64,000 bases of DNA from Bacteroidales bacterium UBA4179 (GTDB taxonomy: Bacteria; Bacteroidota; Bacteroidia; Bacteroidales; Dysgonomonadaceae). Below the pieces are notes generated by a model. The model had not been told where the DNA came from and made no database searches. It was given only the letters and a program-made list of their open reading frames with translations. Position numbers and translations under genes: made by a program. The stretch is from NCBI GenBank assembly GCA_002381125.1, contig DFUT01000010.1, positions 4,050 to 68,049 on the forward strand, read 5' to 3'. Positions within the stretch are counted from its first letter, which is position 1, and every line of letters begins with the position of its first letter. Shown here in pieces: positions 9,219 to 17,384 of this stretch.

Positions 9219-9309
9219 TGTGTTTTGTCCTGAAATACGTTTGTCTCGTCCTGAAATAGGTTTACACTCAATGTAAACAAAAATCAGAACGATGCAATAT
9301 ATATATTAT

Positions 9310-9341
9310 TGTGAAAATTGAAAATAATCCTGTAAATTTGT
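9310..9341 (+). promoter_or_regulatory. Promoter region of M3 peptidase gene (inverted copy)
   Basis: Contains TAAATTTG (9333-9340), a match to TAnnTTTG, with a TTG at 9309-9311, 21 bases upstream, as -33 element. It lies 34 bp before the start at 9375. It is the partner of the inverted copy at 8843-8874. Confidence 0.6.
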
Positions 9342-9374
9342 TCTTCAATAATTGACCTTTCAAGGAAAATTGTT

Positions 9375-11471
9375 ATGAAAAAAACAGTTGCTATAGTTAT
9401 AATAGGTATGGTTACGATGACAACGATGAAAGCAGGAGACAACCCGTTCTTCACCCCCTTTTCCACACCGCACGGAACCGCTCCGTTCGACAAAATCAAA
9501 ACAGAACATTATGAACCGGCATTCGAAAAAGCGATTGCCGAACATCAGCAGGAAATAAATGCCATTGCCGACAATCCCGAGCCGCCTACCTTTGCCAACA
9601 CCATTGAAGCAATGGAGTATTCGGGCGAAATGCTCAATCGGGTAAGCAACGTGTTCTTCAACCTGTTGAGTGCCGAAAGCAATGACGAAATGATGAAAAT
9701 TTCGCAACGCTTAAGCCCCAAACTATCGGAACATGCCAACAATATCTATCTCAACGAAAAACTTTTCGAAAAGATAAAAAGCATATACAACAACCGCCTC
9801 AACCAAGGATTAACATCCGAACAAGTTCGCTTGGTAGAAAAATATTATCAGGATTTTGAAAGCAGCGGAGCCACGCTTTCACCCGAAGACAAAGAAAAAT
9901 ATCGACAGCTCACAATGGAATTGAGCCTTGCAACACTCGATTTCGGGCAGAATGTGCTTAAAGAAACCAATAAATATGAAATGTTGCTGACCGACAAAGC
10001 CGATTTGGAAGGGTTGCCCGAAAGTGTATTGGAGGCTGCTCAGGCACGGGCTAAAACAAAGGACAAAGAAGGGTGGCTTTTCGACTTGTCCGCACCAAGT
10101 TACACATCGTTTATGAAATACTCCACCCGGCGCGATCTTCGCGAAAAACTATATAGGGCATACAACACCAAATGCGTCACCGGAGGCGAATTCGACAATC
10201 AGGAGAACGTAAAGAAAATTGTCAATCTCCGATTGGAAATCGCCAATTTGTTGGGATATGAAAACTACGCCGAATATGTACTGAGATACCGGATGGCCAA
10301 AAACACCGAAGGCGTTTACGGTTTACTCGATAAACTGGCAGAGGCATACACACCGACAGCAAAAAAAGAAGTTGCCGACGTGCAGGCTTATGCATTGAAA
10401 GTTGAAGCCAAACCGATTGAAATTCAACCCTGGGATTGGAGCTTTTATGCCGACAAACTCAAAGATGAGCGTTTTAAGCTGAACGACGAGATGTTGCGCC
10501 CCTATTTCGAGCTGGAACAGGTTAAAAAAGGAGTTTTTGGTTTGGCGACCAATCTATACGGTCTGCAATTTGTAAAAAATCCGGATATTCCGGTATATCA
10601 TCCCGAAGTGGAAGCTTTTGACGTGCTGGACGAAAACGGTCAATTCTTGGCCGTCCTCTATACCGACTTTCACCCTCGTCCGGGGAAACAGTCCGGCGCT
10701 TGGATGACCGAATTTAAAGGTCAATGGATAAAAGACGGCGTGGATAGTCGTCCGCATGTATCTTTGGTGATGAATTTCACCCGACCGACCGAAACGAAAC
10801 CCGCTCTGCTCACCTTCGACGAGGTTGAAACTTTTCTCCACGAATTTGGCCATGCTTTACATGGTATGCTGTCGCGCTGCACATATCAATCGCTTTCGGG
10901 AACGAATGTCTATCGCGATTTTGTGGAACTGCCTTCTCAGATTATGGAAAACTGGCTGACGGAAAAAGAATATCTCGACCAATTTGCCTTCCATTATCAA
11001 ACGGGAGAAAAAATACCTGCCGAACTGATACAGCGGATTATCGATGCTTCGAATTACATTGCGGGATATCTCTGCTTGCGACAATTATCGTTTGGCTATC
11101 TCGATATGGCATATCATACTCTCATGCAGCCTTTTTCGAGCGATATCCGCGAATTCGAAAGAAATGCCATTCAGCATGTGCAGCTTCTTCCGGTAATACC
11201 CGAAACATGCATCTCAACATCGTTTGGGCATATTTTCTCGGGGGGATATGCTGCAGGATATTATAGCTATAAGTGGGCCGAAGTGCTAGACGCCGACGCT
11301 TTTTCGGTATTCAAGGAAAACGGCATCTTCGATAAAAAAACAGCTCAATCGTTCAGAAAGAACATTCTTGAAAAAGGAAATACCGAAGATCCGATGATGC
11401 TCTACATTCGCTTTCGCGGACAGGAGCCAACTATCGATGCACTACTGAAAAGAAACGGAATAATAAACTGA
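9375..11471 (+). CDS. dcp: M3 family metallopeptidase (peptidyl-dipeptidase Dcp type)
   Basis: A 698-residue zinc peptidase. A signal segment (MKKTVAIVIIGMVTMTTMKA) precedes the Dcp-like opening NPFFTPFSTPHGTAPFDKI. The zinc site HEFGH is at about 489-493 (FLHEFGHALHGML), with the third ligand expected in the following VELPSQIMENW segment. The C-terminal SFGHIFSGGYAAGYYSYKWAEVL is the substrate-binding His/Tyr region of the family. Dcp enzymes release C-terminal dipeptides from oligopeptides and are usually periplasmic. It is divergently paired with DPP-IV through matching promoter regions, which fits a shared peptide-feeding function. Oligopeptidase A is the alternative name, but the export signal favours Dcp. 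Confidence 0.93.
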   Translation: MKKTVAIVIIGMVTMTTMKAGDNPFFTPFSTPHGTAPFDKIKTEHYEPAFEKAIAEHQQEINAIADNPEPPTFANTIEAMEYSGEMLNRVSNVFFNLLSAESNDEMMKISQRLSPKLSEHANNIYLNEKLFEKIKSIYNNRLNQGLTSEQVRLVEKYYQDFESSGATLSPEDKEKYRQLTMELSLATLDFGQNVLKETNKYEMLLTDKADLEGLPESVLEAAQARAKTKDKEGWLFDLSAPSYTSFMKYSTRRDLREKLYRAYNTKCVTGGEFDNQENVKKIVNLRLEIANLLGYENYAEYVLRYRMAKNTEGVYGLLDKLAEAYTPTAKKEVADVQAYALKVEAKPIEIQPWDWSFYADKLKDERFKLNDEMLRPYFELEQVKKGVFGLATNLYGLQFVKNPDIPVYHPEVEAFDVLDENGQFLAVLYTDFHPRPGKQSGAWMTEFKGQWIKDGVDSRPHVSLVMNFTRPTETKPALLTFDEVETFLHEFGHALHGMLSRCTYQSLSGTNVYRDFVELPSQIMENWLTEKEYLDQFAFHYQTGEKIPAELIQRIIDASNYIAGYLCLRQLSFGYLDMAYHTLMQPFSSDIREFERNAIQHVQLLPVIPETCISTSFGHIFSGGYAAGYYSYKWAEVLDADAFSVFKENGIFDKKTAQSFRKNILEKGNTEDPMMLYIRFRGQEPTIDALLKRNGIIN

Positions 11472-11492
11472 CAATCTGATTTATATGACACC

Positions 11493-11531
11493 AAAAAAGC
11501 CATTGGGAGATGATTTCCCAATGGCTTTTTT
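11493..11531 (+). terminator. Intrinsic terminator after dcp
   Basis: A perfect 16-bp stem: 11493-11508 pairs with 11516-11531 around a 7-base loop, core GCCATTGGGA/TCCCAATGGC, followed by T6. It lies 22 bp after the dcp stop. Confidence 0.93.
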
Positions 11532-11570
11532 GTTAATTCGCACGTATAAAGAAAAAAAATTATTCGAATC

Positions 11571-11603
11571 TTGCATACACTACAAATTTTATTATTACCT
11601 TTG
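11571..11603 (+). promoter_or_regulatory. Promoter of RRM protein gene
   Basis: TTG (11571-11573), 22 bases, then TACCTTTG (11596-11603) match the Bacteroidota -33/-7 consensus. Transcription would start near 11610, giving a 5' leader of about 135 nucleotides rich in A and T just before the start codon. Confidence 0.7.
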
Positions 11604-11744
11604 CTCCCGCAAAAGGTTTATAAATGGTAAATAGTTTTTCCGGTTTCTTTCCAGTCATTGTGAAGTACGTGTTAACCTATTTCTAAGTATAATCTCTTCT
11701 GCAGAATTTATTTATTTATTTTTTTAATTAATTTTTTATTTTAC

Positions 11745-12050
11745 ATGAACATTTTTATTGCGGGTTTAAGCTATCAGATTAGCGAAACCGATTTAAGAGA
11801 ACTTTTTGAGGAATACGGAGAAGTATCCTCAGCCAGAATCATTACCGACAGGGATACCCGACGTTCAAAAGGCTATGGATTTGTCGAAATGAATGATGAC
11901 GCAGAAGGACAACATGCCATAGACGAATTGAATGGAGCCGAATACGACGGACGTACCCTCTCCGTTTCGATTGCCCGCCCACGTGCCGAAAGAAACCGGA
12001 ACAATCGCAATTATGGCAATCGCGACTATAACGAAAGAAACAGGTATTGA
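11745..12050 (+). CDS. RRM-type RNA-binding protein
   Basis: A 101-residue protein that is one RNA recognition motif: RNP2 IFIAGL at residues 3-8 and RNP1 KGYGFVEM at about 43-50, followed by SVSIARP and a short Arg/Asn-rich tail (ERNRNNRNYGNRDYNERNRY). Bacteroidota lack Hfq in many lineages and carry several of these small RRM proteins, which act as global post-transcriptional regulators. It is a single-gene unit with its own promoter, a long leader and its own terminator, which suggests leader-level control. The RNA targets cannot be told from sequence. Confidence 0.95.
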   Translation: MNIFIAGLSYQISETDLRELFEEYGEVSSARIITDRDTRRSKGYGFVEMNDDAEGQHAIDELNGAEYDGRTLSVSIARPRAERNRNNRNYGNRDYNERNRY

Positions 12051-12073
12051 TTTAAAGAAAAATCTTTAAGAAC

Positions 12074-12109
12074 AAAAAGGACTGTATCAAATCGATACGG
12101 TCTTTTTTT
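12074..12109 (+). terminator. Intrinsic terminator after RRM gene
   Basis: GGACTGTATC (from 12079) pairs with GATACGGTC (12094-12102) with one G-U pair and one bulge, flanked by A5 and followed by T7. Confidence 0.85.
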
Positions 12110-12164
12110 ATTTTTGAACCAAATTTCATATTAAAACGTTATAAGGATAAACTTTAAAATAGAA

Positions 12165-12851
12165 ATGAGTGTTCTTTTGTCTATTGAAACCGCTACGGAA
12201 GTATGCTCCTGTGCTTTATCGCATGATGGAGAAATAATTATCGACAAAGAAAATCACAGGGGTCAATCACATGCCACATTATTGGGTATTTTTGTCGACG
12301 AAATTATGCGGTTTGCAAGAAAAAACAATCTCCTGATCGATGCGATAGCCGTGAGCAGCGGACCGGGTTCTTATACCGGTTTACGTATCGGCGTATCGGA
12401 AGCAAAAGGATTGGCTTATGGTCTGAATGTGCCGCTCATTGCCATTCCTACACCAAAAATCATGGCTTCTGCAATAAAAGATAAAGTAGAAGAGGGAACG
12501 CTGTTGTGCCCAATGATTGATGCGCGAAGAATGGAAATATACGCCACATTTTTCGATACATCGTTGAATACGATTCGCGAAACTTCTGCCGATATTGTCG
12601 ATGAGAACAGCTATGGCGATTTGTTGGACAAACAAAAGGTTGCCTTTTTCGGCAACGGAGCAAAAAAATGCAAGCGCGTCATTCAACATCCAAACGCACT
12701 GTTTATTCCAAATATTTATCCTCATGCATCGGCAATGATTCCGTTGGCAGAAAAAGCATTCGATGAAAAAGACTTTGTCGACGTTGCCTACTTCGAACCT
12801 TTTTACTTGAAAGAATTTGTGGCTACCGTGCCAAAAAACAAAATACTGTAA
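12165..12851 (+). CDS. tsaB: tRNA threonylcarbamoyladenosine biosynthesis protein TsaB
   Basis: A 228-residue ASKHA-fold protein, the usual length for TsaB. It opens with LLSIETATEVCSCAL and has the family signature SSGPGSYTGLRIGVSEAKGL at about 64-83. TsaB partners TsaD and TsaE to place the threonylcarbamoyl group on A37 of ANN-reading tRNAs. It has no catalytic role of its own and bridges the complex. The gene precedes a small CDGSH gene by 26 bp. A TATTTTTG box overlaps the preceding terminator tail, but no clear -33 element is seen. Confidence 0.95.
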   Translation: MSVLLSIETATEVCSCALSHDGEIIIDKENHRGQSHATLLGIFVDEIMRFARKNNLLIDAIAVSSGPGSYTGLRIGVSEAKGLAYGLNVPLIAIPTPKIMASAIKDKVEEGTLLCPMIDARRMEIYATFFDTSLNTIRETSADIVDENSYGDLLDKQKVAFFGNGAKKCKRVIQHPNALFIPNIYPHASAMIPLAEKAFDEKDFVDVAYFEPFYLKEFVATVPKNKIL

Positions 12852-12877
12852 GTCTAACTTTTAAAAAACCAAAAATT

Positions 12878-13063
12878 ATGTCAGTACTGGAAATTAAAAT
12901 GATTCCCAATGGTCCATTGGAAATGAAGGGCAATTTCAAAATCATTCGTCCTGATGGGAAAGAAGAAGAAAAAAGCGGAACAATTCACCTCTGCCGTTGC
13001 GGCCATTCCAATAAGAAACCTTACTGCGACGGATCGCATGTAAAAGCAGGATTCCAAGGTTAA
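12878..13063 (+). CDS. CDGSH iron-sulfur domain protein
   Basis: A 61-residue protein with the CDGSH zinc-finger-like motif that binds a [2Fe-2S] cluster by three Cys and one His: CRCGHSNKKPYCDGSH, near residues 39-54. The N-terminal part (NGPLEMKGNFKIIRPDG) matches the common bacterial form. The exact redox or cluster-transfer role is unknown. It follows tsaB by 26 bp and is probably co-transcribed. Confidence 0.93.
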   Translation: MSVLEIKMIPNGPLEMKGNFKIIRPDGKEEEKSGTIHLCRCGHSNKKPYCDGSHVKAGFQG

Positions 13064-13087
13064 TAGTATTAATAGTATAATTGATCT

Positions 13088-13207
13088 GAGAAAGGTCGTT
13101 CAACCAAATATAGCCACAGAGCATCAAAATTACATTTTAGACCATTTTAAACCATTCGGATTTCTAAAATGCAATAGTCGACCAATGAACCACCTTTCTC
13201 GGATTTT
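13088..13207. repeat. Nested inverted repeats between CDGSH gene and gene remnant
   Basis: An outer 15-bp pair, GAGAAAGGTCGTTCA (13088-13102) and its near-complement at 13186-13200 (one mismatch), encloses an inner perfect 9-bp pair, CATTTTAGA (13133-13141) and TCTAAAATG (13163-13171). GGA and T6 follow the outer right arm. It could be a terminator with a large loop, a structured RNA or the remains of a small mobile element. Confidence 0.6.
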
Positions 13208-13229
13208 TTACATTTAAAATCAAATCACT

Positions 13230-13430
13230 ATGAAAACGATGAAACGAATATTTGTATGTTTTTCTTTATTTGCAATTTCCTTCGCGCTTTTTCCCCAATC
13301 TACTTTTAGCGTTAAAGGCTTATGCATAAATACGCCGGCCAAACAAGATGTAGACGATTTTGTCGAACTCATCGATAAAAAGTTGGTAAGAAAAATAAAA
13401 ATCCCGGTTACTTGTAAATTTCCTTTTTAG
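13230..13430 (+). pseudogene. Remnant of a secreted GH20-like glycosidase gene (N-terminal part only)
   Basis: Sixty-six codons: a signal peptide (MKRIFVCFSLFAISFALFPQ) and then FSVKGLCINTPAKQDVDDFVELIDKKL, which resembles the start of secreted GH20-like family proteins of Bacteroidota, where a full TIM barrel should follow. Here the frame stops after about 18 more residues and runs antisense into the end of folD. The body of the gene is missing. The family assignment is from memory of the N-terminal sequence and is tentative; an intact small secreted protein is the alternative. Confidence 0.5.
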
Positions 13431-14289
13431 CTGCCAGAAGCGTATTTTTCATCAGCGAAACAATGGTCATGGGTCCTACTCCACCGGGTACGGGAGTAAT
13501 ATACGAACATTTGGGAGCAACTTCATCAAAAGCAACATCACCGGTAAGTTTAAATCCCGATTTGGTTTTGGTGGAGGGAACGCGGGTTGTGCCCACATCA
13601 ATCACCACGACCCCCTCTTTTACCATATCGCCTTTCACAAATTCGGGTACCCCAATGGCTGCAATAATGATATCGGCCTGAAGACACATATCTTTGATGT
13701 TTTTTGTCCGACTGTGACATACGGTTACAGTGCAATCGCCGGGATAACTTTTTTGCAACATCAACATGGCAACGGGTTTGCCTACAATATTGCTACGCCC
13801 CAATACCACACAGTGCTTACCCTTGGTTTCGATTTCGTAACGTTTGAGCAGCTCCAAAATGCCCGATGGCGTGGCGGATAGAAAACAAGGCAAACCAAGC
13901 GCCATGCGTCCTACGTTGACCGGATGAAAGCCGTCGACATCTTTACGATAATCGATGGCTTCGATGATTTTATCTTCGGAAATGTGTTTCGGCAATGGCA
14001 ACTGTACGATGAAACCATCCACATCGTCGTCTTTGTTGAGCCTATCCACACAAGCTAAAAGCTCCTCCTCGCTTACATTATCTTCGTAACGAACAAGCGT
14101 GGATTTAAACCCCAATTCCTCGCAGGTTCTGACCTTATTGGCCACATACGTTTCACTCGCACCATCGTGTCCCACGAGAACGGTAGCCAGATGAGGGGTT
14201 TTTGCTCCCTCGGCTTTCATTCTCTTGACTTCTTCGGCAATTTCTTTTTTTATCTCGGCTGCCACAGCCTTACCATCAATACGTTTCAT
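13408..14289 (-). CDS. folD: Bifunctional methylenetetrahydrofolate dehydrogenase/cyclohydrolase
   Basis: A 293-residue FolD, which interconverts 5,10-methylene-, 5,10-methenyl- and 10-formyl-tetrahydrofolate. Family motifs are YVANKVRTCEELG (with the catalytic Lys), VDGFIVQLPLPKHI, and the C-terminal ITPVPGGVGPMTI. The NADP-binding stretch is VVLGRSNIVGKPVAMLM. It lies 12 bp downstream of ffh and is probably read with it. Its 3' end overlaps the convergent gene remnant by 23 bp. Confidence 0.97.
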   Translation of the reverse strand: MKRIDGKAVAAEIKKEIAEEVKRMKAEGAKTPHLATVLVGHDGASETYVANKVRTCEELGFKSTLVRYEDNVSEEELLACVDRLNKDDDVDGFIVQLPLPKHISEDKIIEAIDYRKDVDGFHPVNVGRMALGLPCFLSATPSGILELLKRYEIETKGKHCVVLGRSNIVGKPVAMLMLQKSYPGDCTVTVCHSRTKNIKDMCLQADIIIAAIGVPEFVKGDMVKEGVVVIDVGTTRVPSTKTKSGFKLTGDVAFDEVAPKCSYITPVPGGVGPMTIVSLMKNTLLAAKKEIYK

Positions 14290-14301
14290 ATCAATTATTA
14301 T

Positions 14302-15627
14302 TTATCGTCTCCTTACATTCCTCATCATTTTCCTAGGCCCACCGGTGGTCATCAAACGCATCATTTTGCGTGTCTCATCGAACTGTTTGATGAGTTTATT
14401 CACCTCCTGAATGCTTGTGCCGCTTCCTTTTGCAATACGCGCACGCCGGCTCCCGTTCAATATTTCAGGGCGAGAACGCTCATCCGGTGTCATGGACAAT
14501 ATAATGGCTTCTACCCCCTTAAAGGCATCGTCGTCGATATCGAGATCTTTGATTTGCTTTCCTACGCCGGGTATCATCGATGCCAGGTCTTTCAGATTAC
14601 CCATCTTTTTGATTTGTCGGATTTGAGAAAGAAAATCGTTGAAATCGAACTGGTTCTTGGCTATCTTTTTCTGAAGACGGCGAGCCTCTTCTTCGTCGTA
14701 TTGTTCTTGGGCTTTTTCAACCAATGAAACAATGTCTCCCATCCCGAGAATACGATCGGCCATACGTTCAGGATGAAACACATCGATGGCGTCCAGTTTT
14801 TCGCCGGTTCCGACAAACTTGATCGGCTTGTTTACAACCGACCGTATAGATAATGCCGCACCGCCACGTGTATCGCCATCGAGCTTCGTAAGAACCACCC
14901 CGTCGAAATCGAGTCGCTCATTGAATTCTTTGGCCGTGTTTACCGCATCTTGTCCGGTCATGGCATCTACCACGAAAAGTATTTCCTGAGGGTTTACGGC
15001 ATTCTTGATGGATTCGATTTCGTTCATCATTTGCTCGTCGATGGCCAACCGACCCGCTGTATCGATGATGATGAGGTCCTTCCCGCGCTGCTTGGCATAC
15101 TGCACGGCATTCTGCGCAATTTTTATGGGGTTTTTGTTCGCTTCTTCGGCATAAACCGACACGCCAATTTGCTCTCCCAAGACCTTTAATTGCTCAATAG
15201 CTGCCGGACGATACACGTCGCCCGCAACCAAAAGAGGATTCTTGCCCCGTTTCGATTTCAACATATTTGCCAACTTCGCCGAAAAAGTGGTTTTACCCGA
15301 ACCCTGGAGCCCCGATATAAGGATAATGGCAGGACTGCCTTTTATGTTGATATCGACCGCCGTTCCTCCCATGAGCGTTGCAAGCTCATCGTGAACGATT
15401 TTCACCATCAGCTGTTCCGGCTTAATGGCAGTGAGCACGTTCTGTCCAAGTGCTTTTTGCTTTACGGTCTCGGTAAACTCTTTGGCGGTTTTATAATTGA
15501 CATCGGCATCAAGTAAGGCACGCCGAACATCTTTTAATGTTTCGGCAACATTAATTTCGGTGATTCTTCCTTCACCTTTCAGTATTTTAAACGACCTTTC
15601 AAGTCTCTCGCTTAGATTCTCAAACAT
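14302..15627 (-). CDS. ffh: Signal recognition particle protein Ffh
   Basis: A 441-residue SRP54 GTPase. After the N domain, the P-loop is GLQGSGKTTFSAKL (about 106-119), followed by DTAGR and TKLDGDTRGGA, then the methionine-rich M domain (LSQIRQIKKMGNLKDLASMIPG) with the C-terminal RNA-binding helices (SRRARIAKGSGTSIQEVN). Ffh binds SRP RNA and carries ribosomes making inner-membrane proteins to FtsY. The RNA partner is encoded at 55.5 kb in this window. The promoter upstream is a good match to consensus. Confidence 0.98.
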   Translation of the reverse strand: MFENLSERLERSFKILKGEGRITEINVAETLKDVRRALLDADVNYKTAKEFTETVKQKALGQNVLTAIKPEQLMVKIVHDELATLMGGTAVDINIKGSPAIILISGLQGSGKTTFSAKLANMLKSKRGKNPLLVAGDVYRPAAIEQLKVLGEQIGVSVYAEEANKNPIKIAQNAVQYAKQRGKDLIIIDTAGRLAIDEQMMNEIESIKNAVNPQEILFVVDAMTGQDAVNTAKEFNERLDFDGVVLTKLDGDTRGGAALSIRSVVNKPIKFVGTGEKLDAIDVFHPERMADRILGMGDIVSLVEKAQEQYDEEEARRLQKKIAKNQFDFNDFLSQIRQIKKMGNLKDLASMIPGVGKQIKDLDIDDDAFKGVEAIILSMTPDERSRPEILNGSRRARIAKGSGTSIQEVNKLIKQFDETRKMMRLMTTGGPRKMMRNVRRR

Positions 15628-15656
15628 ACTATTTTATTGGATTTTTTATGCGAATA

Positions 15657-15688
15657 CAAAGATAATGAAAAATCGGATTTTTTTCAAA
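15657..15688 (-). promoter_or_regulatory. Promoter of ffh-folD
   Basis: On the minus strand TTTG (15688-15685), 20 bases, then TATCTTTG (15664-15657): an exact match to the Bacteroidota -33/-7 consensus, 30 bp before the ffh start. Confidence 0.85.
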
Positions 15689-15863
15689 ATCGACACGATT
15701 CGATAAAAGAGGGTAAAACACCGGCATTATCGTTTTCCTACGGGATAAATTTTAATTCATGCACAATTTCATTAAAAAAATTGAAATACAAAACACATTA
15801 TCGTTTTTATCCGTATTTTTATTCTAAATTTGCATGAAAAGTTTAGAACGATTATAATCAACA

Positions 15864-17318
15864 ATGCGAAAAATATCCATTTCTTTTATCGTTTTAATAA
15901 CTACCGCAATACAAGTTTGTTCGCAACCATGTCCGGCTACAGAAATAAGAGCTGTTTGGTTGACAACGAATTACAACCTGGACTGGCCCAAAAACAAACT
16001 CAGCGTCGACGCTCAAAAAAATGAGCTTGTTCAATTATTGGACGAATTGAAAAATCTTAATTTCAATATGGTACTTTTCCAAACCCGCACCAATGGCGAA
16101 GTATTGTATCGATCTCAAATTGAGCCAATGTACCGAAGTATAGCTAAAAATTATGGTGGAGAGGCATTTGACCCGTTGGCTTTCGTGGTAGAAGAATGCC
16201 ATAAGCGCGGAATGGAATGCCACGCATGGCTCATTACTTATCCATTGGGCTCACGAAATCATGTCAAAAATCTAGGAAACGCATCAGTAGTAAAAAAACA
16301 CCCTCAACTCGTTACTTTCTATAAAAACCAATGGTATCTGGATCCCGGAAATCCCAAAACAGACGATTATTTATTATCCATCGTAAAAGAAATCGTTACC
16401 AATTACGATGTGGACGGCATCCATTTCGATTACATCCGTTATCCGGCCAACTGCACCAACTTTTTCGACCAATCGGAATATAACCGCTATGGGAAAAGTG
16501 AACCACGCGACAATTGGCGCAGAAGCAATATCAATCGTTTTGTAGGCAAAGTATACGACTGGGTAAAAAGCATAAAACCTTGGGTTATGATAAGCAGCTC
16601 GCCTGTAGGCAGATACCGCCCTCTATTGCATAACCCCAACGATGGATGGACAGCGTACAACAACGTATATCAGGATCCTATTCAGTGGCTGAACGAGGGT
16701 AAACACGATGCCATTTTCCCGATGATGTACTATCGCGACAAACTTTTCTATCCCTATCTCAACGACTGGGTAGAAAACAGCAAAGGGCGTTTTGTCGTAC
16801 CGGGATTGGGTATTTATCAAATTCAAGAATTGGGATGGCAACATAAAGACATTATCGATCAGATGGAATACACACGAAAAAAAAGCGCATCGGGCAATGC
16901 TTTTTTTCGCACGGAACATTTGTTGAACTATAATCGAGACCTATTTCATGAAATAAACAACGTGTACTATCGTTATCCGGCTAAATTGCCTCCAATGACC
17001 TGGCTATCGGACACGTTGCCCGATCCTCCCCATGATTTGAGAGCCGAGAAAACGGCAAACGAATTTCAACTTCGATGGAAAGTAAAAAATCCTGCAGCAC
17101 GCATTACCTACAATGTATATCGTACCAAAACCGATAATCCGGACTTCAACGACGGCTCCACCCTGCTTGCTACCGGTTTAAGGCAACCCGTTTTTACCTA
17201 CTGCCCTCCGGAAGATGACCAAGCGTATTACTATTTCATCACCGTGTCGGATTCCTTTCATAACGAGAGCAAACCTTGCGTTCCCGCATTTTTCTGGCAT
17301 TCCGAAACAGTTAAATAA
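15864..17318 (+). CDS. Family 10-like glycosyl hydrolase (GHL10, YddW type)
   Basis: A 484-residue exported protein: signal peptide MRKISISFIVLITTAIQVCSQP, then a GHL10 barrel opening with EIRAVWLTTNYNLDWP and containing VLFQTRTNGEVLY, CHAWLITYPLG, DVDGIHFDYIRYP (putative acidic catalytic region) and PMMYYRDKLFYPYL. A C-terminal fibronectin-III-like segment starts near PPHDLRAEKTANEFQLRW. Relatives cleave peptidoglycan-type glycans or are uncharacterised, so the substrate is open. A TAAATTTG box lies at 15825-15832. It ends 66 bp before fur. Confidence 0.88.
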   Translation: MRKISISFIVLITTAIQVCSQPCPATEIRAVWLTTNYNLDWPKNKLSVDAQKNELVQLLDELKNLNFNMVLFQTRTNGEVLYRSQIEPMYRSIAKNYGGEAFDPLAFVVEECHKRGMECHAWLITYPLGSRNHVKNLGNASVVKKHPQLVTFYKNQWYLDPGNPKTDDYLLSIVKEIVTNYDVDGIHFDYIRYPANCTNFFDQSEYNRYGKSEPRDNWRRSNINRFVGKVYDWVKSIKPWVMISSSPVGRYRPLLHNPNDGWTAYNNVYQDPIQWLNEGKHDAIFPMMYYRDKLFYPYLNDWVENSKGRFVVPGLGIYQIQELGWQHKDIIDQMEYTRKKSASGNAFFRTEHLLNYNRDLFHEINNVYYRYPAKLPPMTWLSDTLPDPPHDLRAEKTANEFQLRWKVKNPAARITYNVYRTKTDNPDFNDGSTLLATGLRQPVFTYCPPEDDQAYYYFITVSDSFHNESKPCVPAFFWHSETVK

Positions 17319-17384
17319 AATTCGACTTTGCAAAATAAACAAAGAATAAAAGGAAATCTCATAAAAAAGAAATATTTTTGTACA

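Larger units (their letters stand above)
8789..9374. other. Divergent intergenic region with inverted promoter-region repeats and 11-bp arrays
   Basis: This 586-bp gap separates the DPP-IV gene from the M3 peptidase gene. A 32-bp sequence occurs twice in opposite orientation, 8843-8874 (minus) and 9310-9341 (plus), with three mismatches; each copy carries a TAnnTTTG box facing its own gene. Between the copies the sequence is purine/pyrimidine-biased and GC-richer: 9000-9043 is built of 11-mers (CTTCTTCTTCG twice, then variants), and 9103-9218 of about ten degenerate 11-mers on the other strand. An 11-mer GTCCTGAAATA repeats at 9227 and 9248. Reading frames across it look like chance. I see no gene here. 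Confidence 0.75.

Noticed and set aside
8819..9280. Minus-strand open frame of 153 codons, and a plus-strand one of 60 codons, in the peptidase intergenic region
   Set aside because: Both are produced by the 11-bp-period repeats; the encoded sequences look random apart from repeat echoes, and one contains the inverted promoter region.
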